From: JBEKHI01 sp050012355
GTDB lineage: Bacteria; Actinomycetota; Actinomycetes; Streptosporangiales; Streptosporangiaceae
Reading direction: 5' to 3'
NCBI GenBank assembly: GCA_050012355.1
Contig: JBEKHI010000219.1
Span: 1 to 13,705, forward strand
Length of the DNA stretch: 13,705 nucleotides
The notes under the pieces are model-generated. The model made no database searches, had not been told where the DNA came from, and was given only the letters and a program-made list of their open reading frames with translations. The position numbers and the translations under genes were made by a program. Of this stretch, positions 7,997 through 13,705 are shown one piece after another. Position 1 is the first letter of the stretch. Every line of letters begins with the position of its first letter.

Positions 7997-9573
7997 GTCG
8001 CCGTCCGAGAGCTGGGTCCGGCCGCTGCGCGACAGTTCCTCGATCTTGCGGGCGTGGACTTCGTCGAGCCACGAGTTGGGGCCTTCCCGGCCAGGGTGGT
8101 GGCGGGGGCGAACATGATGTCCAGCTGCATCTGGACCCGGTCGGCCTCGTCCACCACGATCAGGTCGCTGCGGCGGCAGGCCAGCTCAAGGTAGCGCAGC
8201 CGCTCGGGGTTCTGCTGGGACGGCACGGCGGTATGGATGAGGCTCGCCGGGGTGGCGACCCAGATGTCGGCCGCGACCAGCTCCCGTGCCCCGTAGTGGC
8301 GCGGGCACTGGTGCCACAGCGGGCAGCTGTGCCGCTTGCTGCGGGGCCTGCCGTCGTCTTCTTCCTCGTCCTCGGGCGGCGGGGCGAGCGCGGACAGTCG
8401 CCGCTCCTGGTCCTTGCGGCGGGCAGGGTACAGGCTCGCGCACGGGGCGTCGGTGAAGCGGAGGGGGTCCGGGGCCTCCACGCCGCGCAGCGCGTCGAGC
8501 GGGCATGCCGTGCTCAGGTAGTCGAAGGCGGGGGAGTCGTGGGCGAGCAGCGAGGCGTTCCCGCGGGCGGCCAGCCGCCGGTGCATCCGCTGGACGTGCC
8601 GCTCGCGAGTGGAGGCGCCGAGCACGGGGGCGGCGGTGAAGCCGAGCGAGGTGAACAGCGCGACCAGGTGGAGGGCCTCGGCGACGTCGGAGACGACAAG
8701 GGTGGAGCGCAGGCCGTGCTGGGCGGCCCATACCGCGAGAACGTCGCGGAGCGTGCTCTTGCCTGCGCCCACCATGCCGACGATGTGCAGCATCTGGTCG
8801 ATCGTAAGGATCTCTGCCCCGGTGAAGTCTGACCTTTCGGTATCCCGGACCGATAGCCCCACGCGGCTGAACCTGTGTGCCCACCGCCCAGGCGGCTCGT
8901 TGCGTGCGGCCAGCTCCGCGTCCATCCAGGCCGCGGTATCGGCCAGCTCGTCCCAGCGGACGTGCAGCGGCTTGCCGCCTCCGGCCAGCGGGGTGCCGAG
9001 CTCGTGCTCGGCACCGGGCAGCGCGGGCAGCGCCTCGGGAAGCTCGACGCTGGTCCACAGCAGCTCGGCTCCGTTGCGTGCCGGCCGCTCCCGGAAGCGG
9101 TACAGTCCGGGAGCAGCCACGGGGGTCCCCTGCATGACGAAGGGCGGCGGCGTGGCCAGCGCGGCGGCATACGCCTCCCAGCGCTGCGCGGCGATGGCCG
9201 GGCGCCGCCGCCGCGCGGTGTCGCCGGGGCCGTCCAGCACGTACCCGCGCAGCCTGTCCTCGACCTGCGCGTAGCGGTCCAGCGCAAGGGTCCAGCTCCG
9301 CGGGCGGCGCAGCGGCCAGAGCAGGTGCCGGGCGACCTGCAGCATCCGCTCCTGCTCGGGGGTGGTGACGGCATCGATGGCGCGGGCAAAGGGGTAGCCG
9401 CCCAGCAGCGTCCATCCGGCCTCGGCCGGATGCCCGGGTATGAGCTGCTCCATCAGGTACAGGCCCAGCTCAGTCTCGCACAGGCGAGATGCCGTGAGGC
9501 GGGGTTTGGGGTCGTCCAGGTGCGGCTCCAACTCGTCGAGGAGTCCCGCCTGCCAGATGCTGCGGTCACGCAT
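7384..9573 (-). CDS. DinG-type helicase of the pPIWI-RE island, N-terminal half (frameshifted near 8087)
   Basis: This is the first half of the helicase. From the ATG at 9573, residues about 1-250 are the island-specific N-terminal region. Walker A is GMVGAGKST (K272). Four cysteines at 357, 378, 417 and 423 lie between motifs I and II, as in the Fe-S cluster of DinG/XPD helicases. Motif II is LIVVDEAD (475-478). Family sequence continues to ATTLAG (about residue 496, near 8087); beyond that the frame reads arginine/serine-rich nonsense until a stop at 7384. Restoring one C (CTGGCCCGGGAA for CTGGCCGGGAA) joins it to the C-terminal half. ATG 9573 is preferred over an in-frame start at 9627 because ATGCGTGA overlaps the REase stop by 8 bp. 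DinG-like helicases unwind R-loops, which underlies the guide-dependent model for the island. Confidence 0.82.
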   Translation of the reverse strand: MRDRSIWQAGLLDELEPHLDDPKPRLTASRLCETELGLYLMEQLIPGHPAEAGWTLLGGYPFARAIDAVTTPEQERMLQVARHLLWPLRRPRSWTLALDRYAQVEDRLRGYVLDGPGDTARRRRPAIAAQRWEAYAAALATPPPFVMQGTPVAAPGLYRFRERPARNGAELLWTSVELPEALPALPGAEHELGTPLAGGGKPLHVRWDELADTAAWMDAELAARNEPPGRWAHRFSRVGLSVRDTERSDFTGAEILTIDQMLHIVGMVGAGKSTLRDVLAVWAAQHGLRSTLVVSDVAEALHLVALFTSLGFTAAPVLGASTRERHVQRMHRRLAARGNASLLAHDSPAFDYLSTACPLDALRGVEAPDPLRFTDAPCASLYPARRKDQERRLSALAPPPEDEEEDDGRPRSKRHSCPLWHQCPRHYGARELVAADIWVATPASLIHTAVPSQQNPERLRYLELACRRSDLIVVDEADRVQMQLDIMFAPATTLAGKAPTRGSTKSTPARSRNCRAAAGPSSRTATCAGGPQRLARSPARRTASTRSCSCGPISAGGWRPTTSAHGRCSRSSSTSGSARRKAPGSRTRPMSSTGRAPNGTTPGTTSPQTSHPATARNGCQAPARTADRGRWSSRSSTSSVMTRSGTLTSTAPRPAPLSSSPATCCTPPEPRTSARSSASSCSPCPASRTQGSSPTTPKRPGRTPSGSSGSSAGSSSSPSCCPSCIRAWT

Positions 9574-9855
9574 GATCGTCCTCGCTCTCGTGGTCCGCGC
9601 CCTGGCCGCCGTGCTCCGCAAGGGCATCGCGGACTGCTGCGGTGAACTGCCGTTCGCTCATGACCGTCACCTTCGCGGCGGCTGTCTTGCGCATGTTCTT
9701 GGCCACGATGTCCAGGTAGCCGGGCCTGCGGCTCATACGGTGGTCGGGGACGACGATGAAAGCCCTGTCATGTCGCGGGTCCTCAGGTAGCGGCCTGATC
9801 TGGCGGCCGAGCAGGGCGGGGCTGGCCCAGTCCTTCACGTCGACTGAGCTGCCCC
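9566..9855 (-). pseudogene. REase-fold nuclease of the pPIWI-RE island, C-terminal fragment cut by IS3
   Basis: The position is that of the first gene of a pPIWI-RE island: directly upstream of the helicase, overlapping it by 8 bp. The frame encodes SSVDVKDWASPALLGRQIRP, then RAFIVVPDHRMSRRPGYLDI and a tail MSERQFTAAVRDALAEHGG. DVK before DWAS looks like the D/E-x-K half of a PD-(D/E)xK active site, followed by a strand and helix of the core. Everything N-terminal, including the first catalytic acid, is missing because the IS3 element begins about 20 bp upstream. The first start codon left is GTG 9838, right at the DVK motif. On the far side of the IS there is no REase sequence, so this is a deletion and not a simple insertion. 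The REase identity rests on context plus the DxK motif. Confidence 0.68.
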
Positions 9856-9886
9856 GCGTTTTCCGGACAGGGAAATTGCGGTTAAT

Positions 9887-10518
9887 TCACGCGGCTTCCT
9901 GTCCGTTCAGGTACTCGTCCATGACTTCCTGCGGTGTCCGGTACCCGAGCGTTGAGTGGCGGTGCTTCTCTCGGGGCGCAAATCGGGCATTGGGTGCATC
10001 CTCTTGAAACGTGCAGGTAGAGGCAACGGACAATCCTCGCCGATTGCCGTCGGGGTGTCGTAGATGTTGCAGGACTGTCGCTGGTAGCGCTCTGAGCAGC
10101 GACGACGATAAGCACCACACGTGGCCGAGGTGTTGCAGAACCTGTCCGTGAATCGTTCTAACCCCACGTCGCACCACACCTCGCCGACCCCCATAGAAAG
10201 ACGGGTTCTATTATAGCGGAGCTCGATCCACCGTGCAATATCATCCATGGCGGCTTTGCGGGATATGTAGGCCGTCCGGTAGACAAGCTCGTTCTTCAGC
10301 GTTCCGTTCACCGATTCGGACAGAGCGTTGTCATAGCAAATCCCGGTGCGTCCGACCGATTGCGTTATCCCGAGGCCCTTCAGCACCCCGGCGAACTCCG
10401 CCGATGTGTAATTGCTGCCGCGGTCGGAGTGGAATACAGCGTCCTCCGGCAGATCCAGATTCCGGGCGGCCATCTCGATCGTGCGGGAGATGAGCGGGGT
10501 CTTGTAGTTATCGTCCAT
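9887..10518 (-). pseudogene. IS3 transposase OrfB, C-terminal part (after nonsense codon, interrupted)
   Basis: In frame with the N-terminal part across TGA 10524-10522, the sequence resumes AMDDNYKTPLISRTIEMAAR. It carries the second Asp (VFHSDRGSNYTSAEFA) and the Glu (DNALSESVNGTLKNE) of the DDE triad, then WIELRYNRTRL. The expected continuation HSTLGYRTPQEVMDEYLNGQ is found in another frame at 9958-9890, ending with TGA 9889-9887. Between them, about 9959-10197, lies foreign sequence. As read, the frame goes out of register and stops at 9907. The tgg-to-tga change removes the Trp typical of KIVGWAM in this family. Confidence 0.8.
9959..10197. other. About 239-bp insertion inside IS3 orfB
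   Basis: The OrfB alignment is continuous to NRTRL (aag at 10198-10200, plus strand) and resumes at HSTLGY (gtg 9956-9958), so about 239 bp are extra. The insert encodes nothing I recognise. Its ends are only weakly complementary (TTCTCTCGGGG against TTCTATGGGGG). Inside are two copies of a motif about 66 bp apart: ATGTTGCAGGACTGTC at 10064 and GTGTTGCAGAACCTGTC at 10130. It may be a small non-autonomous element or a remnant of another IS end. Confidence 0.5.
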
Positions 10519-10521
10519 GGC

Positions 10522-11031
10522 TCAGCCGACGATTTTCCGTGTTGCGCAGTCGATGACCGTCGCCAGATAAACCCAGCCGTCCCACGTATCGATATAGGTG
10601 ATATCGCCAACCATTTTCTGGCCGGGCTTATCTGCGGTGAAATCACGGTTCACGAGGTCCGGGATAGATCCGGCCTGGCCGTCCTGCTCGGTCAGCGAAT
10701 GCCGCCAGGGCTTGGGCTGGCACGGCTCAAGACCCAGGTCACGCATGATCTTCCGCACGGTCTCATCATCGACCGCCTCGCCGCCGCGGACCAGGGCCGC
10801 GTGGATCCGCCGGTACCCGTACTCGCCGTTATTCGCCTCGAACAATGCTTGTACCTTAATCTTCAGCAATTCCCGGCGCTGCGCGGTCTTGCTTTGCGGT
10901 CGCTTCCTCCAGTCATGGAATCCCGATGGGGATACTCCCAGCCATTCGCACATCTGCATGATAACGGGAGCCTCGCCCTCGGCGGGCACGGTGGCGTACT
11001 CAGTGTCGATGAACCCGTATTTCTCGGTCAC
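10522..11031 (-). pseudogene. IS3 transposase OrfB, N-terminal part (ends at nonsense codon)
   Basis: This encodes the HTH_21-like region (EYGYRRIHAALVRGGEAVDD), then FTADKPGQKMVGDITYIDTW with the first catalytic Asp of the DDE integrase core, and stops after TVIDCATRKIVG. The start GTG 11031 overlaps the orfA stop as GTGA. In this family OrfB is normally also made as an OrfAB fusion by -1 frameshifting; OrfB is in the -1 frame of OrfA and a run of six A lies in orfA at FLKKAA (about 11061-11066), though not in the classic register. Without the C-terminal Asp and Glu the product is inactive. Confidence 0.82.
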
Positions 11032-11318
11032 CGATGCTCCCTCGCGAAGTACGCCGCCGCTTTTTTCAGAAAAGCGTTTTCCATCTCAAGCTCGCGGTTA
11101 CGCCGCTCCAGCTCGCGTATCCGCTCAGTGTCCGGCATATCCGCCGGAAGCGGATCCGCCGCATGCTTCTTCCGGTACGCCTTCACCCAGAACCCGAGCG
11201 TTGTGTCATTGACACCGAGCTCCCGCGCCACCTGAGCGATCGGCAGCGAGTTATCGACCACCTTCCTGGCGGCCTGCTCCTTAAACTCGGCAGTGTAACG
11301 TTTCCCTTTTCCCGGCAC
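11028..11318 (-). CDS. IS3-family transposase OrfA
   Basis: The product has 96 residues and is full length for the family. It has an HTH_Tnp_1 helix-turn-helix (YTAEFKEQAARKVVDNSLPI, then VARELGVNDTTLGFWVKAYR) and a C-terminal leucine-zipper helix (IRELERRNRELEMENAFLKK). OrfA binds the IS ends and, as an OrfAB fusion, positions the catalytic domain. The start is GTG 11318, with a purine-rich GGAAAGGAATGGGAAG upstream. It is intact, but its partner orfB is not, so the copy cannot move by itself. Confidence 0.9.
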   Translation of the reverse strand: MPGKGKRYTAEFKEQAARKVVDNSLPIAQVARELGVNDTTLGFWVKAYRKKHAADPLPADMPDTERIRELERRNRELEMENAFLKKAAAYFAREHR

Positions 11319-11372
11319 TCGCTTCCCATTCCTTTCCAGGAGAATCCTATTGGATCCCCTGTCCGGGAACGC

Positions 11373-12334
11373 TGGGGCACCTCACCGGCAAGAACAGGGT
11401 GAACCCGGTCAGCGAATGGGTCTGGTCAGCCGAACCTGTCCACGACGAACTGGTAGACCTGGAAACCTTCGTCCAGGCACAGGAGGTCTCGGCCCGCCGC
11501 GAACGATCCCGCACTGCACCCGGACTCAGCACCAACCCCAACGCCAAACGGGTCTACCCGCTGCGCAGCTATCTGTTTTGCGGACTGTGCGGCCGGCGCA
11601 TGTTCGGCAACACCATACGGCAGATCACCTGGTATGCCTGCGCGCCGAAGAAACCCTGGCTGCCCGACGGGCATCCGCCGATCCTCCGCGTCCGCGAAGA
11701 GCATCTCCTGGACGGACTCACCAGATTCCTGTCTGAGAAAGTGTTCGGACCGTACAGGCACGCCCTGCTGGACAGCGATCAGGTTACGCTTGCCCAGACC
11801 GCACAGGAGGAGCAAGCCCGTCAAGTCAAGGCACTGCGCCGGGCCATCGCCGACACCGACGCCAAGAGCAAACGGTTGATCCGTAACTTTGAACTCGCCG
11901 ACGATCTCGACGAAGAGTTCATCCGCGACATCAAAGAACGCCGCACGGAACTACGCGCTGACCGCGCCGGCCTGGAACGTCGGCTAGCTGCCGCGGAAGA
12001 GCAGGTACACCAGATCAACAATCCCGCACTCCTCGATCATTTGCCGGTTGCGGCAGTTGATCTTGACGGCATGCCCGACGAGATATCCCGCCGCCTGTTC
12101 GAAGCCCTCCGGCTGGAAATCCGCTACGAACCCGCGAACCGCCTCGCCAGGTGCAGCGTTACCCTGTCCGGCGGCACGATCGACGCGGTCTCCCTCGCCA
12201 GCCGCGAAGCGATACCCAAAATGTCTGCGGCTGACGCAGCAAAACCAGAACAGAATTGTGATGGTTTGCGTGGTGCCCCCGGTAGGATTCGAACCTACGC
12301 TACCGGCTCCGGAGGCCGGTGCTCTATCCCCTGA
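11373..12334 (+). pseudogene. Large serine recombinase, C-terminal fragment
   Basis: The frame is open from the IS3 edge; the first start codon is GTG 11399. It encodes NRVNPVSEWVWSAEPVHDEL (the end of the recombinase domain of large serine integrases), a zinc-ribbon with CGLCGRRMFG and WYAC (C61, C64, C81 from GTG 11399), and a coiled coil (about 135-205, KALRRAIADTDAKSKRLIRN onward) of the type that controls integration versus excision. The N-terminal resolvase domain with the Ser nucleophile is absent, so it cannot recombine. The frame runs past the likely native C-terminus into the tRNA-Arg gene read antisense (APGRIRTYATGSGGRCSIP) and stops at TGA 12332-12334. The fragment probably comes from the integrase of the element that sits beside this tRNA. 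Confidence 0.82.
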
Positions 12335-12345
12335 GCTACGGGGGC
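12271..12345 (-). tRNA. tRNA-Arg (anticodon CCG), CCA encoded
   Basis: A full cloverleaf can be drawn from 12345 downward: acceptor GCCCCCG paired with CGGGGGC, D-arm GCTC/GAGC, anticodon stem CCGGC/GCCGG with loop CTCCGGA (anticodon CCG, reads CGG), variable TAGC, T-arm GTAGG/CCTAC with TTCGAAT loop, discriminator A and encoded CCA. It is intact. The 3' end abuts the serine recombinase fragment, the usual position of an integration site. Confidence 0.96.
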
Positions 12346-12374
12346 TTCCAAGTGCTGGAAGCACTGACCCAAGA

Positions 12375-12380
12375 AAGATA
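12375..12380 (-). promoter_or_regulatory. Candidate -10 box of tRNA-Arg
   Basis: TATCTT on the minus strand fits TANNNT and lies about 30 nt upstream of the mature tRNA 5' end. The -35 is not convincing. The leader holds a short hairpin (CTTCCA/TGGAAG around 12345-12361). Confidence 0.3.
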
Positions 12381-12406
12381 CCAGGAACGGACACGTGCCG
12401 TGCACC

Positions 12407-12442
12407 GTGCCACGGACAGCAAAACAGGGTAGCCTCGCCCGC
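12407..12442 (+). promoter_or_regulatory. Leaderless promoter of the response regulator
   Basis: GTGCCA (12407-12412), a 17-bp spacer and TAGCCT (12430-12435, TANNNT) lie 7 nt before GTG 12443. No Shine-Dalgarno is visible. This is the common actinobacterial leaderless layout and it decides the start. Confidence 0.5.
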
Positions 12443-12826
12443 GTGACGCAGGGACTGGGACGCGTGCTGGTCGTCGATGACGACGAGGTAATCCGGCAGT
12501 TGATAGCTGTCAACCTCACCCTTGAAGGGTTCGAGGTGCTGACGGCGGTCGACGGGCAGGATTGCCTGGACAAAGTATCCGAAATCAACCCAGATGTCAT
12601 CACGCTGGACGTGATGATGCCTCGGCTGGACGGCTGGGAAACGACGGTGCGACTTCGCCAGACCCCGGCGACGAAGCACATCAAGGTGGTGCTGATCACC
12701 GCGCGTGCCCAAGAGGACGACCGTAGCCACGGCAACCAGGTCGGCGCGCACGCTTACCTCACCAAGCCGTTCGATCCGGGCGAGATGATCCGGGTGGTGC
12801 GCGAACTGGCCGGAGTTCACGCCTGA
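12443..12826 (+). CDS. Single-domain response regulator (CheY-like receiver)
   Basis: The product has 127 residues and consists only of a receiver domain. It has the acidic pair in VLVVDDDEV (D12, D13), the phospho-acceptor D56 in ITLDVMMP, the switch Thr T86 in VLITAR, and K108 in YLTKPFDPG. There is no DNA-binding output domain, so it works through a partner or as a phosphate sink. An in-frame start at 12395 would add 16 residues without receiver homology; GTG 12443 is preferred because the -10 is 7 nt upstream. It is followed after 2 nt by the NrtL-like gene, so the two form an operon. In Streptomyces such a regulator next to an ArgS-related gene and the lysA/thr genes is, as I recall, a conserved arrangement, marking core chromosome. 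Confidence 0.9.
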   Translation: MTQGLGRVLVVDDDEVIRQLIAVNLTLEGFEVLTAVDGQDCLDKVSEINPDVITLDVMMPRLDGWETTVRLRQTPATKHIKVVLITARAQEDDRSHGNQVGAHAYLTKPFDPGEMIRVVRELAGVHA

Positions 12827-12828
12827 CC

Positions 12829-13705
12829 GTGCTCACCGCGGACCTGCGCCAGGCGATCGGGCGCGCGGCGGGCACCGCTGTGGACCCAGGACTACGTTCG
12901 ACCATAACGACGGGCCGGTACACCTCCACGGCACCCTTCCAGCTGCCAGGCACCGGCGCAGAACTGGCCGCCAAGCTCTCGGAAGAGCCCTGGATAGCCT
13001 CGGCGGAACTAACCGGTCCCGGTTACCTGACGATCCAGGTGACCCGCCAGGCCCTAGAGTCCGTCCCGGCCCGTATCGTCGCCGCAGGCGCCGACTGCGT
13101 CCGAAGCCAGGCCCTAACCGGCACGGTCGCAACCCCGCCCGACCCGCTCACCCTAGACACCTGGCCCCACGCCAGAGACTCCCTAGCAACTCACCTAACC
13201 ACCCGCCTAGCCACCGCCGCCGGCGCGGCCCTGCCTCCGGCCCCGCCCGCTGCGGCCCGGCCCATCCAGCCAAGCCGGTCGATGTCACATCGACCGCCCT
13301 CTATGCCGGTTGATGTCACATCGACCGGCATAGAGAGCGCGGGGGCGGGGGGCGTGATGGGGGAGGCTGTTGGGTGGGCGGGGGAGGATGCGGTGCTGTT
13401 CGCGCTGGCGCGGGTGCCGCCGGATCGGACGCCACGTATCGACGCGGCGAAAATCGCTGGCCATCTGCTGGATAACCCCGCCTATGCTGTTCGGTACGCA
13501 CATTCCCGGGCGGCGTCGGTACCGAGGTGGGCGGCCGCGATCCGGCCGGGCCTGGTGGCTGGGCTGGACCGGGAGGAACTCGCGCTGGCGTACCAGCTCT
13601 CCTGGCTGCCAGAACGCGTCGCCATCGCCGCCCGGCGCGGCAGGCCCGACGAGTTCGCCAGGTACCTGGAAGAGCTCGCCTACGGCATCATCCTGCGCAT
13701 AGGCC
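12829..13705 (+). CDS. nrtL: ArgS-related anticodon-binding protein NrtL (partial, 3' end outside window)
   Basis: The frame is open from GTG 12829 to the window edge (292 codons, no stop). The N-terminal part resembles the Arg-tRNA synthetase N-terminal (tRNA D-loop recognition) module: ASTAPFQLP-like core, LAAKLSEEPWIASAELTGPG, YLTIQV. A proline/alanine-rich linker follows at about residues 125-185, and then a DALR-type anticodon-binding region (NPAYAVRYAHSRAASV, LALAYQLSWLPERVAIAARR). The Rossmann catalytic core of ArgS (HIGH/KMSKS) is absent, so it is not a synthetase. Its function is not established. The linker carries two palindromes and an abrupt change of strand composition. The start follows the response regulator stop by 2 nt. 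Confidence 0.8.
   Translation, partial: MLTADLRQAIGRAAGTAVDPGLRSTITTGRYTSTAPFQLPGTGAELAAKLSEEPWIASAELTGPGYLTIQVTRQALESVPARIVAAGADCVRSQALTGTVATPPDPLTLDTWPHARDSLATHLTTRLATAAGAALPPAPPAAARPIQPSRSMSHRPPSMPVDVTSTGIESAGAGGVMGEAVGWAGEDAVLFALARVPPDRTPRIDAAKIAGHLLDNPAYAVRYAHSRAASVPRWAAAIRPGLVAGLDREELALAYQLSWLPERVAIAARRGRPDEFARYLEELAYGIILRIG
13276..13296. repeat. Palindrome 1 in the nrtL linker
   Basis: CGGTCGATGT-C-ACATCGACCG is a perfect inverted repeat, 10-bp arms around one C. Its centre is 31 bp from that of palindrome 2, with which it shares the GATGTCACATCGACC core. Confidence 0.85.
13299..13335. repeat. Palindrome 2 in the nrtL linker
   Basis: CTCTATGCCGGTTGATGT, a central C at 13317, and a right arm complementary at 17 of 18 positions (one T facing G). 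It is long enough to form a stable hairpin or cruciform in DNA or mRNA, and is translated as part of the low-complexity linker. Confidence 0.85.
13341..13384 (+). other. G-tract cluster, potential G-quadruplex
   Basis: Six runs of three or more G (13341-45, 13347-52, 13359-63, 13372-74, 13376-78, 13380-84) separated by short loops lie just after palindrome 2 on the coding strand. Confidence 0.5.

Larger units (their letters stand above)
9856..11372 (-). mobile_element. IS3-family insertion sequence (degenerate)
   Basis: The ends carry the inverted repeat CCGGACAGGG: at 9863-9872 on the plus strand and, inverted, at 11357-11366. Extended with one gap it reads GCGTTTTCCGGACAGGG against GCGTTCCCGGACAGGG, so the exact boundary is uncertain by a few bases. 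Between lie orfA and a broken orfB. Length is about 1.52 kb; removing the roughly 239-bp insertion in orfB gives about 1.28 kb, normal for IS3. I see no convincing target duplication. GC content is lower than in the flanks. Confidence 0.85.

Noticed and set aside
7384..8086. Arg/Ser/Thr-rich tail of the N-terminal helicase frame as a real domain
   Set aside because: The other frame of the same DNA encodes helicase sequence in register with the C-terminal half; the tail is out-of-frame reading.
8083..8095. Programmed -1 frameshifting in the helicase gene
   Set aside because: GCC GGG AAG does not form an X XXY YYZ heptamer, and a one-base deletion explains it more simply.
12287..12334. C-terminal APGRIRTYATGSGGRCSIP of the recombinase frame as protein sequence
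   Set aside because: This is the well-known antisense translation of a tRNA gene; the tRNA folds perfectly, so it is read-through.
1..13705. CRISPR array
   Set aside because: No regularly spaced direct repeats with spacers were seen; the repeats at 2920-2966, 10064/10130 and 13276-13335 are too few.
12829..13705. Arginyl-tRNA synthetase proper (argS)
   Set aside because: The N-terminal and anticodon-type regions are joined directly; there is no room for the catalytic Rossmann domain and no HIGH or KMSKS-like motif.

Overview
The window is high-GC DNA with actinobacterial gene content and codon use (GTG starts, leaderless -10/GTG arrangements, a Streptomyces-like integrase, a tRNA-Arg/response regulator/NrtL cluster). 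It looks like the edge of a decaying genomic island next to conserved actinomycete core chromosome. I cannot place the genus.

Layout. (1) 1-1387, minus: a Streptomyces-type tyrosine integrase, running off the left edge, broken by a frameshift near 617-620 and lacking two catalytic residues. (2) 1466-2914, minus: an intact AlbA_2 (Schlafen-like) plus HATPase plus winged-helix protein, with a leaderless promoter buried in an inverted and direct repeat. (3) 3168-9855, minus: the cargo, a pPIWI-RE three-gene island. The order of transcription is REase-fold nuclease (5' end lost), DinG-type Fe-S helicase (split by one frameshift), then an intact 925-residue pPIWI-RE protein. The genes overlap by 8 and 4 bp. 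A possible 75-codon gene overlaps the 3' end of the PIWI gene. (4) About 9856-11372: an IS3-family element with orfA intact and orfB broken by a nonsense codon and a roughly 239-bp insertion. It sits exactly where the REase gene and a serine recombinase gene are both cut off. (5) 11373-12334, plus: the C-terminal remnant of a large serine recombinase, whose frame runs antisense into (6) tRNA-Arg(CCG), 12271-12345, minus. (7) 12443-12826 and 12829-13705, plus: a single-domain response regulator and the ArgS-related anticodon-binding protein NrtL (partial), the core-genome side. Two palindromes, a G-tract cluster and an abrupt switch in C/G strand bias lie in the NrtL linker.

How the parts fit. 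pPIWI-RE islands were predicted (Burroughs, Ando and Aravind, 2013) to be guide-dependent restriction systems: PIWI binds a guide, the DinG-like helicase acts on R-loops, and the REase cuts invading DNA. Here only the PIWI gene is intact, so the system as read is probably dead or depends on partners elsewhere. The likely history is integration at tRNA-Arg by a serine or tyrosine recombinase, arrival of the IS3 element, IS-associated deletion, and then point decay of both recombinases, the helicase and the transposase.
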